Shown in pieces: positions 17,820 through 26,015 of a stretch of DNA of 64,000 nucleotides; positions within the stretch are counted from its first letter, which is position 1, and each line of letters begins with the position of its first letter. Origin of the DNA: a virus. The stretch spans positions 62,001 through 126,000 of IMG/VR virus record IMGVR_UViG_3300022745_000018. One strand, given 5' to 3'. The notes beneath the pieces are model-generated. The model was not told the origin of the DNA, searched no databases, and saw nothing but the letters and a program-made list of their open reading frames with translations. A program made the position numbers and the translations under genes.

Positions 17820-18752
17820 TTACTTTGATTTGAATGGAGTGATCTCAGATACTTGAGAATTGGGATTCGCTTCGTTCCAACCAGGTTCATATCGACCTTG
17901 TTTCAGTTCGTCCATGTTTGCAGTGATACATTGACGGAATGCAGCGACTGTTGCTTGACGAGCTCCAGTGAATTGACGAGTCACGATCATGTTCTGAACA
18001 CCCAATGAATTCATGTTGTAGACAGCAATGTTTTTGTAGTTCAGAGCTTTAACACGATAGGGGTCGGAAGCAGGAGCATCAAACGGAACCAATGTCAACC
18101 CAGAAGATTGAGACAGTGCACTGACTGTACCTGAAGGCCAACCAGAGACAGTGAATGCCGCGGCGACTTTGCCGTTCTTGACGAGAGCGAATGCTTCATT
18201 GTCAGACTTCACATCGACGAATTGGATTCCGTAACCATACTGCTTATCCAATTGGCGACCAAGGATCTGCGCAGTACCAACAACAGCGACAGTCTGTCCG
18301 CGGAGTTGCGAGAATGATTGGATCACTACTGTTTTCTGATCACCCTTCATGAATCCCAGTTTCTTTGGACCTTCAACATTGAAACCACCAGCAGCGACCA
18401 CGATGTGCAAGTAATTGCTGTTCACCGCCATCAAGTTTTGGAGAGCAGCGATGGTGTCGTCACCATTCTTCATCACTTTCCACGTATCCACTTGAACGAA
18501 GCCAACATCTGCTTTCTTGGTGGACAGAGCATTCAGATTGTCAAGACCGCCGCCCGTGGTTAGTTCACAGAGATTGACCTTTCGACCACAGACCTTCTTC
18601 ACATCAGCGAAGAGGTTCGAATACCCTTTGCCGGCAGGACCCGTTGCGACGGTCAGACCTTCACATTCTGCTGCAGGGGCATCGTCTACCTTTGCAGCAA
18701 TCGCGGAGAGTGCCACGCTGGCGCTCAACAGCATCATAATAACTTTTTTCAT
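17820..18752 (-). CDS. Periplasmic solute-binding protein, TAXI/TRAP-like
   Basis: 310 residues with a Sec signal peptide (MKKVIMMLLSASVALSAIA). The mature part starts with the TAXI-type opening LTVATGPAGKGYSNLF and contains ADVGFVQVDTW, SFSQLRGQTVAVVG and VAAAFTVSGWPSG, all typical of type-2 periplasmic binding folds. Such proteins usually deliver small ligands to TRAP transporters; none is encoded here. It is followed upstream by a 46-residue membrane peptide and a 242-residue membrane/coiled-coil protein in one transcription unit. A phage copy is unusual. The ligand cannot be read from sequence. Confidence 0.75.
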   Translation of the reverse strand: MKKVIMMLLSASVALSAIAAKVDDAPAAECEGLTVATGPAGKGYSNLFADVKKVCGRKVNLCELTTGGGLDNLNALSTKKADVGFVQVDTWKVMKNGDDTIAALQNLMAVNSNYLHIVVAAGGFNVEGPKKLGFMKGDQKTVVIQSFSQLRGQTVAVVGTAQILGRQLDKQYGYGIQFVDVKSDNEAFALVKNGKVAAAFTVSGWPSGTVSALSQSSGLTLVPFDAPASDPYRVKALNYKNIAVYNMNSLGVQNMIVTRQFTGARQATVAAFRQCITANMDELKQGRYEPGWNEANPNSQVSEITPFKSK

Positions 18753-18764
18753 TTCAGTTGTTCC

Positions 18765-18905
18765 TTAAAAATTGAACTTGGATTGAGATTGAGGTTGTTG
18801 GATTGTGTTAGTTGGTTGATTTGCATCAGGTGCCGAGAGGTACCCGATGACGATGATGGCAACCAACACGACCATCAGCGTATATTTAAGAATCTTGTAG
18901 AACAT
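18765..18905 (-). CDS. Small single-span protein, 46 aa, of the solute-binding cassette
   Basis: ATG 18905 has GGAG ten bases upstream. The product starts MFYKILKYTLMVVLVAIIVIGY and ends in a Gln/Pro-rich tail (NTIQQPQSQSKFNF), consistent with an inner-membrane anchor and a short periplasmic tail. It fills the gap between the solute-binding protein and the 242-aa gene, 12 bases from each. Confidence 0.6.
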   Translation of the reverse strand: MFYKILKYTLMVVLVAIIVIGYLSAPDANQPTNTIQQPQSQSKFNF

Positions 18906-18917
18906 CAGTCGTACTCC

Positions 18918-19646
18918 TTAGACTTTTGCTGTAAGGTTGATTGCGGACACATCAATCGTCATGCCTGCATCAAACTTGAGTTGTTTGGCATCCGTCAGTT
19001 TCACGGATTCCATTTCAAGTTCAGCGAACACTCGATTGAAGTTGTCTGCTACGGAAGTAAATGCTTCATCGGCAAGCAGCGTATCCATGATCTGTTTACC
19101 AGATGCGGAATTCAAACTATTGAGAGCGGCATCGCCAGCAGTTTTGAACTTCCATTGGAATTCGCGATCCTCCACAGCCAAACGAAGTTCGTCCAATGCA
19201 GTTAGTGCTGCTTGATACTTCCCAACCAGATTCTGATGTGCATCCGTCATTGCGATGATAGCACGTTCTTGTGCAGATGCATCGTAATCTTTTCGTTCTC
19301 GTTTTCGCTGAGCGACCATGTCTTTCAGAGAAGTAATCTGTGCACCAATTGCAGCGACTGCTTGTTTGAATTCATTCACTTGCCGAGTCTTCTGCATCAG
19401 ATAGTTCTGTAATTGTTCGATTGGATTGTTTCGCGCTTCTGCTTTTCGCAACGAAAGAACCCAGTTTTCCATCTTCTGACCTAGGAACGGAATCAATTGA
19501 ATGACGCCCATTCCAACCAAACCGATTACACCCAAAGCAAGAAGGCCAACTCCTGCACTAACAGCAGCCCAGATGACTGGTGCAATAACCGCTAGCAGAA
19601 GAACTGCCCCAGCCGCAAATAGACCACGAAACACTTTTTGATTCAT
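18918..19646 (-). CDS. Membrane protein with coiled coil, 242 aa
   Basis: Residues 8-55 are two hydrophobic spans rich in Gly/Ala/Val (GLFAAGAVLLLAVIAPVIWA; VGLLALGVIGLVGMGVIQLI). The remaining 185 residues are charged helices likely to form a long coiled coil (NYLMQKTRQVNEFKQAVAAI, MVAQRKRERKDYDAS), recalling PspA-like membrane-scaffold proteins in character, though I cannot claim homology. Genomic coupling to a periplasmic binding protein suggests a cell-envelope function. Start supported by AAAGGAAAATCATT. Confidence 0.65.
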   Translation of the reverse strand: MNQKVFRGLFAAGAVLLLAVIAPVIWAAVSAGVGLLALGVIGLVGMGVIQLIPFLGQKMENWVLSLRKAEARNNPIEQLQNYLMQKTRQVNEFKQAVAAIGAQITSLKDMVAQRKRERKDYDASAQERAIIAMTDAHQNLVGKYQAALTALDELRLAVEDREFQWKFKTAGDAALNSLNSASGKQIMDTLLADEAFTSVADNFNRVFAELEMESVKLTDAKQLKFDAGMTIDVSAINLTAKV

Positions 19647-19658
19647 AATGATTTTCCT

Positions 19659-20216
19659 TTAGATTGAAACGCAATTCTTGAATGTATTAGCGAACTCTTG
19701 AATTCGCTCTGGTGTGCTCTCAATAGCAAGACGATTGCGCATTCGATCAACCACTTCGTTCGGAACTCCGTGGACATTCCCGTAATCGGAATTCAGTTGA
19801 ATGAAGGCGACATCTGCTTTACCGCGATCGTTGATGATTGCTTCAATGTACCGAGCCATGTGAAGCAATTCAATGTTGGTGTTACAGAGAATGACACGAC
19901 GACCGATAGCGATATGATGAACGAATGTCTCGAAACACCAATCATGAGCTCGCCCAAGATGTTTTGCTTGGAAATCATAGAAACCATCTGGACGAATCCA
20001 ATAATCATCAGTTTCTAAAACCACCGCATAATCATCGATAGATAGACCTTCACGATCGCCGAACTCATCGGAAATTTCCTTGGCCATCGTTGACTTACCA
20101 GATCCCGGTGCACCACGCATGAAGATCGCATCGAGATCTAATAGATCATCAATCTTAGGAAGACTGTTGAAAGTTGTGATTCTGACATTCACGTCATTTG
20201 TGTAAATCGTAGGCAT
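19659..20216 (-). CDS. P-loop kinase, polynucleotide-kinase-like (N4BP2L type)
   Basis: 185 residues from ATG 20216, which lies one base after the previous stop (TAACATG). Walker A is MRGAPGSGKSTMAK, followed by LETDDYWI and GFYDFQAKHLGRAHDWC, a layout shared with NEDD4BP2-like and T4 Pnkp kinase domains. It probably phosphorylates a nucleic acid or nucleotide 5'-OH. No phosphatase domain. May work with the two RNA ligases and the phosphoesterase downstream of the same promoter group. Confidence 0.7.
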   Translation of the reverse strand: MPTIYTNDVNVRITTFNSLPKIDDLLDLDAIFMRGAPGSGKSTMAKEISDEFGDREGLSIDDYAVVLETDDYWIRPDGFYDFQAKHLGRAHDWCFETFVHHIAIGRRVILCNTNIELLHMARYIEAIINDRGKADVAFIQLNSDYGNVHGVPNEVVDRMRNRLAIESTPERIQEFANTFKNCVSI

Positions 20217-20217
20217 G

Positions 20218-20403
20218 TTAGTTTCCGAAGTAGATCGCAATACTCGCCACCGTGAAAACAATCGCAGTTTTGAATGGTGTCGCGGAATATGTACAGAACA
20301 CATTACCACGTTTGATCTCGGCAGTATACCCAGTGTATTCCAATGCGAACCAAATCCACGAAAGGACGGACATGATGACGAAGAAGATCAAAAAGGTTTT
20401 CAT
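20218..20403 (-). CDS. Membrane protein, 61 aa
   Basis: ATG 20403 follows the upstream TAA by two bases. Two hydrophobic helices (TFLIFFVIMSVLSWIWFAL and TAIVFTVASIAIYFGN) flank a short loop with CTYSATPFK. No family recognised. Confidence 0.6.
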   Translation of the reverse strand: MKTFLIFFVIMSVLSWIWFALEYTGYTAEIKRGNVFCTYSATPFKTAIVFTVASIAIYFGN

Positions 20404-20405
20404 GA

Positions 20406-20630
20406 TTAGAATTTCCACCGATAGATCGTCCCATATGAAAACGACGGAACTTCTCCACCTCCGTCACCCCAAATTTCACCGTCGTAAGACCATTCCCAAT
20501 CATCGTGAGGATCGCCGGAAAGGTCAACACCTTCTGCTTGAGCTTTGGCGTAGACATACATCGCATGATAAAACGCAACTTTGAATTCCGTTGCATTGTA
20601 CCGAAAATGTTTGATTTGAGGGTCGGACAT
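20406..20630 (-). CDS. Hypothetical protein, 74 aa
   Basis: Starts MSDPQIKHFRYNATEFKVAF; AAGG six bases before ATG 20630 favours this start over the ATG one codon upstream. The second half is acidic and Gly-rich (DPHDDWEWSYDGEIWGDGGG). Resembles small phage proteins of unknown role. First gene after the promoter at 20662-20689. Confidence 0.55.
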   Translation of the reverse strand: MSDPQIKHFRYNATEFKVAFYHAMYVYAKAQAEGVDLSGDPHDDWEWSYDGEIWGDGGGEVPSFSYGTIYRWKF

Positions 20631-20661
20631 CATAAACCTTAATTTCTTTGTCGTTGGATGA

Positions 20662-20689
20662 ATTTTATACAACCATCAATCATGTAGTC
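20662..20689 (-). promoter_or_regulatory. Middle-type promoter, ACTACAT box
   Basis: Minus strand: GACTACAT, 12 bases, TATAAAAT, then TCATCCAACGACAAAG. Overlaps the last codons of the phosphoesterase gene. Confidence 0.65.
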
Positions 20690-21552
20690 GTTTTGTTCTC
20701 AAAATCCAAAAACAAGAACTCATTGAATCCTGTATTCTGTTGAGATAAACCACCATACCCTCTTGGGTTGCAGATAATATTTGTGTTATTGATTTCGTAA
20801 TCCATCGCATCATGCATATGTCCGTGGATCCAGTAATCAGCCGCAAAATCTGGATCGTACATCATATCAGATAGTTCGGTGTAATATCCGAAATTCAAGT
20901 CCGTGTATTGAAAATTTCGATACTTGGAGTGTACGGATCTATATGATGGGGCATGGTGTGTCACCACGACGACGGATTGCTCTGGATAATCACGTTTAGC
21001 GTTAGCCTCAATACAAGCCAATGTTTTCTTGTGCTCATTGAAAAAGTCCATTGCTTGAACTTTACGAGAATTGCCATCAGTACGCATATACCGACTGTCA
21101 TTCATACCATTCATGACACCATAAACGACTAGAGGGTTCATGTTGTTGAAACTGGTCCAAAGAGTACCGCCGACAAACTTGATGTCGTCAATCGTGATCG
21201 TGGAGTTGTGCAGAATCTGAACATTAGTGACTTCTTGCTCAACCAAATGTGCTCTACATTTCTCAACGATCGTGTCTATCGAAGCATCCCAATAGTCATG
21301 GTTACCCAGAACGATCACAACAGCATGGAACGTCTTAGCGACATTCTTAATCCAAGAATCTTGATCATGTCGCCGTTTGAATGCTTCATCCGCGACCCAA
21401 ATGTCGCCAGCGATCACCAAAATTGATTCTGCATCATCTTTGTGTGGTGTTGGCGACCAGATGATGTCAAACTCTCGCATCCCGTGTTTGAATTTTGCCG
21501 TGAATGACATATCCAAATGGATGTCAGAGATGACTCTGAGTTTTCTTTTCAT
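20680..21552 (-). CDS. Calcineurin-like metallophosphoesterase, 290 aa
   Basis: All blocks of the family are present: SDIHLDM near the N-terminus, AGDIWV, VLGNHDYWD, VVVTHHAPS and YWIHGHMHD. A two-metal phosphoesterase; substrate unknown. Distinct from gp47, which is encoded at 60671. The start follows the upstream gene's TAA by four bases (TAATCCTATG). Confidence 0.8.
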   Translation of the reverse strand: MKRKLRVISDIHLDMSFTAKFKHGMREFDIIWSPTPHKDDAESILVIAGDIWVADEAFKRRHDQDSWIKNVAKTFHAVVIVLGNHDYWDASIDTIVEKCRAHLVEQEVTNVQILHNSTITIDDIKFVGGTLWTSFNNMNPLVVYGVMNGMNDSRYMRTDGNSRKVQAMDFFNEHKKTLACIEANAKRDYPEQSVVVVTHHAPSYRSVHSKYRNFQYTDLNFGYYTELSDMMYDPDFAADYWIHGHMHDAMDYEINNTNIICNPRGYGGLSQQNTGFNEFLFLDFENKTTT

Positions 21553-21556
21553 AGGA

Positions 21557-21931
21557 TTAGAACTTGATGTAGATGGTCCACGAGCAATCAGTTACACCCT
21601 CAGCATCATATCCGAAGCCGTTGAGGATGAAGAGGATTGTTGGCAAGACGTCAGTTTCCCATTCATGGAGATCTTTAATTCTCTCAAAGATGACTTTGTT
21701 GTCATCCGAAACATCTGCAAGCATATCCCTTATATCGTTGAAATGATGCTTCACGTAGAAACCGTATGTACGTGGTTCTGACTTTCTTAGCAAAACCACC
21801 ATCTCTTCCATTCCCTTGATGATGATCTCAACGACACCAGTACAGACTGCATGAAGAGCGGCAGTATTCTCAGTAACAGCACGCTCTTTGATAGCCCGCA
21901 ATTCTGTAGCGTGTTTTATCTTAAGTTCCAT
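21557..21931 (-). CDS. Hypothetical protein, 124 aa
   Basis: Mostly helical, beginning MELKIKHATELRAIKERAV, with a basic/hydrophobic middle (VVLLRKSEPRTYGFYVKHHF). No motif recognised. First gene after the promoter at 21965-21992 and closely linked to the phosphoesterase. AAAGGTGAAATTGTT precedes the ATG. Confidence 0.6.
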   Translation of the reverse strand: MELKIKHATELRAIKERAVTENTAALHAVCTGVVEIIIKGMEEMVVLLRKSEPRTYGFYVKHHFNDIRDMLADVSDDNKVIFERIKDLHEWETDVLPTILFILNGFGYDAEGVTDCSWTIYIKF

Positions 21932-21964
21932 AACAATTTCACCTTTTCAGTTGACGATGGTGTT

Positions 21965-21992
21965 ATTGTAATGCAATGCTTATTTTGTGGTT
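21965..21992 (-). promoter_or_regulatory. Middle-type promoter, divergent AACCACAA box
   Basis: Minus strand: CAACCACAA, 12 bases, ATTACAAT. The box differs from the consensus at its last base; spacing is retained. Confidence 0.5.
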
Positions 21993-22171
21993 GAATCACA
22001 AGTAACGATCCACAGTGGATTGGTGGCAGGATAGCTTGGATACATCGGTGCTTGATAAGGTGGCACATATTCTGGACCACGATCGAGAAGCAGCGCCAAC
22101 TCCAAAACAATTTCTTCCAGCTTCTTCACTCTGTCTTGGAGATCATGAATCTGTTCTTCAGGCGTTTTCAT
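21980..22171 (-). CDS. Hypothetical protein with short coiled coil, 63 aa
   Basis: Residues 5-32 form heptads (IHDLQDRVKKLEEIVLELAL). The rest is Pro/Tyr-rich (YVPPYQAPMYPSYPATNP). The start overlaps the preceding membrane protein's stop by four bases. Role unknown. Confidence 0.55.
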   Translation of the reverse strand: MKTPEEQIHDLQDRVKKLEEIVLELALLLDRGPEYVPPYQAPMYPSYPATNPLWIVTCDSTTK

Positions 22172-22377
22172 TCAAACCCATCCTGTGCAGCTCCACTAAT
22201 TTTTCTGATGACACTTGGAGCACCTGCATCATCAAAACCACCGAAGATAGCGATTGTAATCAATACGATGAAAATCACTACAACGAAAACGGCCGAGAGT
22301 ACTGCTTGGAGCAAAAGATCCAAAATTGCAGCCAATCTTCTAATTGCTGTCCAAAAGAAACGTTTGATCAAGTCCAT
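22168..22377 (-). CDS. Membrane protein, 69 aa
   Basis: An amphipathic basic N-terminus (MDLIKRFFWTAIRRLAAIL) leads into one long hydrophobic span (AVLSAVFVVVIFIVLITIAI) and a soluble tail. Overlaps both neighbours by four to ten bases, so translation is coupled. Confidence 0.6.
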   Translation of the reverse strand: MDLIKRFFWTAIRRLAAILDLLLQAVLSAVFVVVIFIVLITIAIFGGFDDAGAPSVIRKISGAAQDGFE

Positions 22378-23048
22378 AGATACTTTCTGAGTTCAATGAT
22401 TTCTTTCAAGAAATGCGTCATCTTCTCGTCGTACTCTTTTTCAAGACGAGTAATTTCTTGATAGTCTTTGTAATCATATGCGCTATCCCAGAAAGGTTTC
22501 GTTTCTTTCGCGAACTTGTAGACTCCAATGATCCGTTCGTGAGCGGTTCTACCCTCTTCGTCTCTAATATCGGAAGTAGCTTGGAACGACAACCAATCAA
22601 TACCCAGCTTGGCTCTAACAGAAGGATCTGCTTTGATCATTGCTTTGTACTCTTTGCGAAGGCTTTCATTGGCACACCACACCGTCATGTGGCTGCATTC
22701 AACTTCAACGAAGTCAACAACAGCAGTCAATAGTGCATCCGGAATGCGTTCACATAGGTCGTACCATTCACCCGGTCTACCTTCTCTAGTTCTAAGGACA
22801 TGCGTCTTGTTTCGACGGCAACGGATATTAGCAGATAGACCACGATAAGTCTTTTCTGGGAATCGGATAACATCCCAGAATGCTGTATTGACTTTCAGTA
22901 GAGCATACCCTACCTTAGAAGATTCCTTTAGAATCCTGTCGCGTTCACCGAATTCAAATAAGGCAACTCGTGGAGTCACCATCTTGAATGTCTTGATGAT
23001 TAGATCATCAATGTAAAATTCAACAGATGATAAGCGATCACTAAACAT
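22368..23048 (-). CDS. Hypothetical protein, 226 aa
   Basis: ATG 23048 follows the stop of a 27-codon gene by one base; the longer frame starts at TTG. Soluble, mixed alpha/beta, with a conserved-looking stretch YRGLSANIRCRRNKTHV and a helical C-terminus (ITRLEKEYDEKMTHFLKEI). Not recognised. Placed between DNA ligase genes and small membrane proteins. Confidence 0.6.
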   Translation of the reverse strand: MFSDRLSSVEFYIDDLIIKTFKMVTPRVALFEFGERDRILKESSKVGYALLKVNTAFWDVIRFPEKTYRGLSANIRCRRNKTHVLRTREGRPGEWYDLCERIPDALLTAVVDFVEVECSHMTVWCANESLRKEYKAMIKADPSVRAKLGIDWLSFQATSDIRDEEGRTAHERIIGVYKFAKETKPFWDSAYDYKDYQEITRLEKEYDEKMTHFLKEIIELRKYLWT

Positions 23049-23049
23049 T

Positions 23050-23133
23050 TCATTCAACTTTCGGTTTGCCAGCAAGCAGACTATTGACCATCATTTGGTA
23101 CACAGCAACGACAATTTTTTCTTTTTTGGACAT
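23050..23133 (-). CDS. Very small protein, 27 aa
   Basis: ATG 23133 has AAGGTATCGT upstream, and the stop is one base from the next start. Product MSKKEKIVVAVYQMMVNSLL then a short basic end. Supported by ribosome-binding site and coupling only. Confidence 0.45.
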   Translation of the reverse strand: MSKKEKIVVAVYQMMVNSLLAGKPKVE

Positions 23134-23141
23134 ACGATACC

Positions 23142-23342
23142 TTAGATGTTTGTTTCAATGACTTCGCGGAGACGCTTTGGAAACTTTGGAAACTTCTCAC
23201 TGACGAATACTTTCTTAGTGTAATCGAAACCACGAACCATCATCATATCAGTGAACTCTTTATGCAATTCACGTTTGGCTGCATACGAATTCGTCAGTTC
23301 CTCAACGAATTCACTTTGATACTTTGATTCAATTTGTTTCAT
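23142..23342 (-). CDS. Hypothetical protein, 66 aa
   Basis: Overlaps the end of the DNA ligase gene. Two possible ATGs (23348, 23342); GGAGAATGAAA places the Shine-Dalgarno sequence seven bases before 23342. Basic and helical (YAAKRELHKEFTDMMMVRGF, KFPKFPKRLREVI). Function unknown. Confidence 0.6.
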   Translation of the reverse strand: MKQIESKYQSEFVEELTNSYAAKRELHKEFTDMMMVRGFDYTKKVFVSEKFPKFPKRLREVIETNI

Positions 23343-23344
23343 TT

Positions 23345-24679
23345 TCATTCTCCAGAAATTGTGCGGAAATCTTCAGCGGCGGTCGTGGTGTTCTTGTCAT
23401 CCCGCCACTTATTGAATCGAGGAAGAAACAGACTTGCTGTTGCGGAATTTCTAGCACGAATCAGTTCGTTGTATTGAATCTCTGCGATTCGCCCAACGAA
23501 CTCACCGGGATCTTCATTGCGCATCTTGTCTGTCATACCGGAACAATTGACTCGAACTTTACCATCGTCAGTCTCAAAAACCAGAGAACCGATCATTCCT
23601 TCGTATTTACCATTTCCTGGATTGAAGCCAACACAGCGCATATCCGCTGGATCTTCGTCACCTTCCTTCAGCTTCAGAATTTTGGTGCTCCGGATATCGG
23701 CCCAAGGTTCATCCTGCTCTTTCAACATAGATCCCTCCTGCCCAAGATCTCGAAGTTCTTGGAAGTGCTTCTGAGCATCCTCGATGCTATAAACAAGCTT
23801 TCCAGGAATGTGCGACAATGAATATGGAGAAACTGCTGTAGCGAGTTTCACAAACTCTGATGTTTTCTGACGACGAGCGGTATAAGGCGAAGCATATCCG
23901 CGTTTCCAGAAATCATCAATTGGAATGACGTCCCAAGCAACAAGGTGGAGTCGTGCAGCCTCTTCTTCGGAGATAGTACCTTTCACTGCTTTGTTAGCAA
24001 TACCATTGGCGGTTTTGCGATCGAGGAATTTACCCTTTGCATCAACCGACAGAAGTTCTCCATCAATTACATGACCGCGAAGTTCTGGGATTGAACCGAG
24101 GAAATCGAATTTTCCATGGACGGTCATATCATTGAAACCGCGAGTGTACAGTTCCACTTCACCGGTTTTCTTAATTGCAATGTGGGTGCGGCATCCATCA
24201 GATTTCAGTTCAGACCAGACACCTTTCTGCCAATTGAATTGCTCAGCCAATTTGGATGAGAATGGTTTAGCAAGCATGCAAGGTAAAGATGGCACCAAAC
24301 CTGGCCAAACTTTATCCACAGAAGAATCTACACCGCAATCTGGTTTTTTCTGCAAGATTGCGTGAACGAGTTTCTGAGTTTCTACGTCCAACATAGACAG
24401 AATCTGCGTGATTCGTTCGCGAGCGGCATTCCCTGTGTATTTACGGGATGCGATATCTGCAACCAAGCAATCCATCGCCCATTGCAATGCACCATCACCA
24501 CTCTCGGCACCTGTTGGTGCATCAATCCGTTTCTTCTGATAGAAGTTGATACGTGGATTCAGACACAATTCAAACCAACGTTTAAGAACGAGATTTGAGG
24601 AATTTTCTTCAAGCAACTGCACTTTGACTTTCTTGGAACCAACAGCTGCGATGGCACTAACAACGTCTTTGACTTGCAT
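23345..24679 (-). CDS. 30: ATP-dependent DNA ligase (T4 gp30 type)
   Basis: 444 residues. The adenylation motif ELKSDGCRTHI holds the active Lys, followed by YTRGFNDMT, IDGELL, LVAWDVIP, EGSMLKE and ILKLKEG (motifs Ia to V). The N-terminal 130 residues are the helical DNA-binding domain. The C-terminal OB domain has GMIGSLVFET and GRIAEIQYNEL. Joins DNA nicks in replication and recombination. Downstream of the promoter at 24713-24740. Confidence 0.93.
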   Translation of the reverse strand: MQVKDVVSAIAAVGSKKVKVQLLEENSSNLVLKRWFELCLNPRINFYQKKRIDAPTGAESGDGALQWAMDCLVADIASRKYTGNAARERITQILSMLDVETQKLVHAILQKKPDCGVDSSVDKVWPGLVPSLPCMLAKPFSSKLAEQFNWQKGVWSELKSDGCRTHIAIKKTGEVELYTRGFNDMTVHGKFDFLGSIPELRGHVIDGELLSVDAKGKFLDRKTANGIANKAVKGTISEEEAARLHLVAWDVIPIDDFWKRGYASPYTARRQKTSEFVKLATAVSPYSLSHIPGKLVYSIEDAQKHFQELRDLGQEGSMLKEQDEPWADIRSTKILKLKEGDEDPADMRCVGFNPGNGKYEGMIGSLVFETDDGKVRVNCSGMTDKMRNEDPGEFVGRIAEIQYNELIRARNSATASLFLPRFNKWRDDKNTTTAAEDFRTISGE

Positions 24680-24712
24680 ATTTCACTTTGAATGATTAAG
24701 TATGATGAAACT

Positions 24713-24740
24713 ATTGTAACAAACCAACGATCATGTGGTT
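24713..24740 (-). promoter_or_regulatory. Middle-type promoter, AACCACAT box
   Basis: Minus strand: TAACCACAT, 12 bases, GTTACAAT. Directly upstream of DNA ligase. Confidence 0.6.
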
Positions 24741-24951
24741 AATCACCATAGTCTTTGAAGTTACCCAGATGTTCATTGAAGTTGTAACCAGCATGATACG
24801 CAGCATGCTCTTCTGGTGTACTTGCAGCAACACGTTTGAAGTCCGGAGCAGTCATTTTATGTGGATTCGGGCGGCGGCGATAGTAACTATCTGCTTTACC
24901 ACGATCGTAGAATGAGCCGCGCGATTTGTCGTATTTTGTGGTTTCGTCCAT
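24739..24951 (-). CDS. Small phage protein, 70 aa
   Basis: Basic, Tyr/Arg-rich N-terminus (RGSFYDRGKADSYYRRRPNP) followed by SPEEH-like helix (ASTPEEHAAYHAGYNFNEH). I associate this pattern with a common small protein of large phages, function unknown. An exact late-promoter octamer (TATAAATA) lies 21 bases upstream of the start. Confidence 0.6.
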   Translation of the reverse strand: MDETTKYDKSRGSFYDRGKADSYYRRRPNPHKMTAPDFKRVAASTPEEHAAYHAGYNFNEHLGNFKDYGD

Positions 24952-24961
24952 ATATCATCCT

Positions 24962-25195
24962 TTACTTGTGATATTTATAGACTCTACCCAAAACCAATGT
25001 CGCTAAGGTCTCTGTGGTACGACCGAGGTAATTGACGCTCTTCACGCGAGCTTGTGGATAACCACTAGGCGACATCCCAATGTATGTACCAGATTTGACT
25101 TTGGTACTTCTATAACCCCGACAGATACAAAGCACAGATTCACCAGGTTCGATCTCTTGACCAAGATGATTCACAAATTTTGTTGCTACCGTCAT
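24962..25195 (-). CDS. Hypothetical protein, 77 aa
   Basis: Beta-rich small domain (GQEIEPGESVLCICRGYR, TKVKSGTYIGMSPSGYP), perhaps an SH3-like barrel. Begins directly after the neighbour's stop. Its 3' end contains the late-promoter octamer for the next gene. Confidence 0.6.
   Translation of the reverse strand: MTVATKFVNHLGQEIEPGESVLCICRGYRSTKVKSGTYIGMSPSGYPQARVKSVNYLGRTTETLATLVLGRVYKYHK
24972..24979 (-). promoter_or_regulatory. T4-type late promoter octamer TATAAATA
   Basis: Exact TATAAATA on the minus strand, inside the end of the 77-aa gene and just ahead of the 70-aa gene. T4 late promoters have only this -10 element, read by gp55, which this phage encodes. Confidence 0.5.
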
Positions 25196-25396
25196 TTAGA
25201 CGCTTTCCTTTTCAAGTTGTTGATAGATCCACTCATCTGGATCACCCGTGCGAGCTTTCGCGGTACCGTAAGGCATTTCTCCAGTAGAGAGATAGTGCTC
25301 AAACAGTCGACCCATACACCCTTCACTCAATTCACTGATCTCTCCAGTACGGAGCTTAGCGATTTCTTCATGATCTTCCGGTGTAATGTATTTCAT
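25196..25396 (-). CDS. Hypothetical protein, 66 aa
   Basis: Acidic, helical: MKYITPEDHEEIAKLRTGEI then GCMGRLFEHYLSTGEMPYG. AAGGAAACACC before ATG. First gene after the promoter at 25423-25450. Confidence 0.6.
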   Translation of the reverse strand: MKYITPEDHEEIAKLRTGEISELSEGCMGRLFEHYLSTGEMPYGTAKARTGDPDEWIYQQLEKESV

Positions 25397-25422
25397 GGTG
25401 TTTCCTTAAATGCGATGATGAA

Positions 25423-25450
25423 ATTGTATCACCGCAGTTCTAATGTAGCA
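25423..25450 (-). promoter_or_regulatory. Middle-type promoter, GCTACAT box
   Basis: Minus strand: TGCTACAT, 12 bases, GATACAAT. Overlaps the end of the 84-aa gene. Confidence 0.5.
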
Positions 25451-25683
25451 TTTTTCATTAGACGCTTCTTGTATCGCTCCAATTTCTCAGCCACGATGGT
25501 ACGAGTTGATCTGAATTCAATTTCTATGATTACGCCAATTGTTGTGTAGCGTACATCAATGGATTCAACGAATGGCGAATTCTTCCTACTCTGGAGCTTC
25601 TTCACGATCGTCATTGCTTTTCTCCAGTAATTTGGACCATCATCAACTTCATTGACATGTCGTGTCACCGTGAACTTTGTCAT
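25429..25683 (-). CDS. Hypothetical protein, 84 aa
   Basis: Alternating hydrophobic/charged beta pattern (SIDVRYTTIGVIIEIEFRST) with a basic helical end (LERYKKRLMKN). Overlaps the upstream gene's stop by four bases. No family recognised. Confidence 0.55.
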   Translation of the reverse strand: MTKFTVTRHVNEVDDGPNYWRKAMTIVKKLQSRKNSPFVESIDVRYTTIGVIIEIEFRSTRTIVAEKLERYKKRLMKNATLELR

Positions 25684-26015
25684 TTCCCAGACTCCAATCT
25701 TTTCACTATAGAATCGATGATTGGATTCTGTGGAGCGGAAAAAGCATCAATGCCGCGTTCCTTAACTAGTTGGCCGCATAAAGCATATGCCCAAGTCAAA
25801 CGTTCATACAGTTCATCCTCAATCTGAAGATGTTCCTTGATGACTGTTTTGTACTCTCTAGTCCGTTCCCATGGAATGAAAAACCACTTAAACCAGAACG
25901 ATGCTGCGTGTTTCGACCTTAGTGAGTTTCTGACGTCTTCATGGTTCTTACAGACATCTCTGTAATGCTCTTCCCAATCATCAATTTCTCTAAACAGATT
26001 TTCGATCATTGACAT
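25680..26015 (-). CDS. Hypothetical protein, 111 aa
   Basis: Helical; begins MSMIENLFREIDDWEEHYRD, with an aromatic cluster ASFWFKWFFIPWERTRE that may sit at a membrane or hydrophobic surface. GGAGTATCTG precedes ATG, which shares a base with the macro-domain gene's stop. Confidence 0.55.
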   Translation of the reverse strand: MSMIENLFREIDDWEEHYRDVCKNHEDVRNSLRSKHAASFWFKWFFIPWERTREYKTVIKEHLQIEDELYERLTWAYALCGQLVKERGIDAFSAPQNPIIDSIVKRLESGK

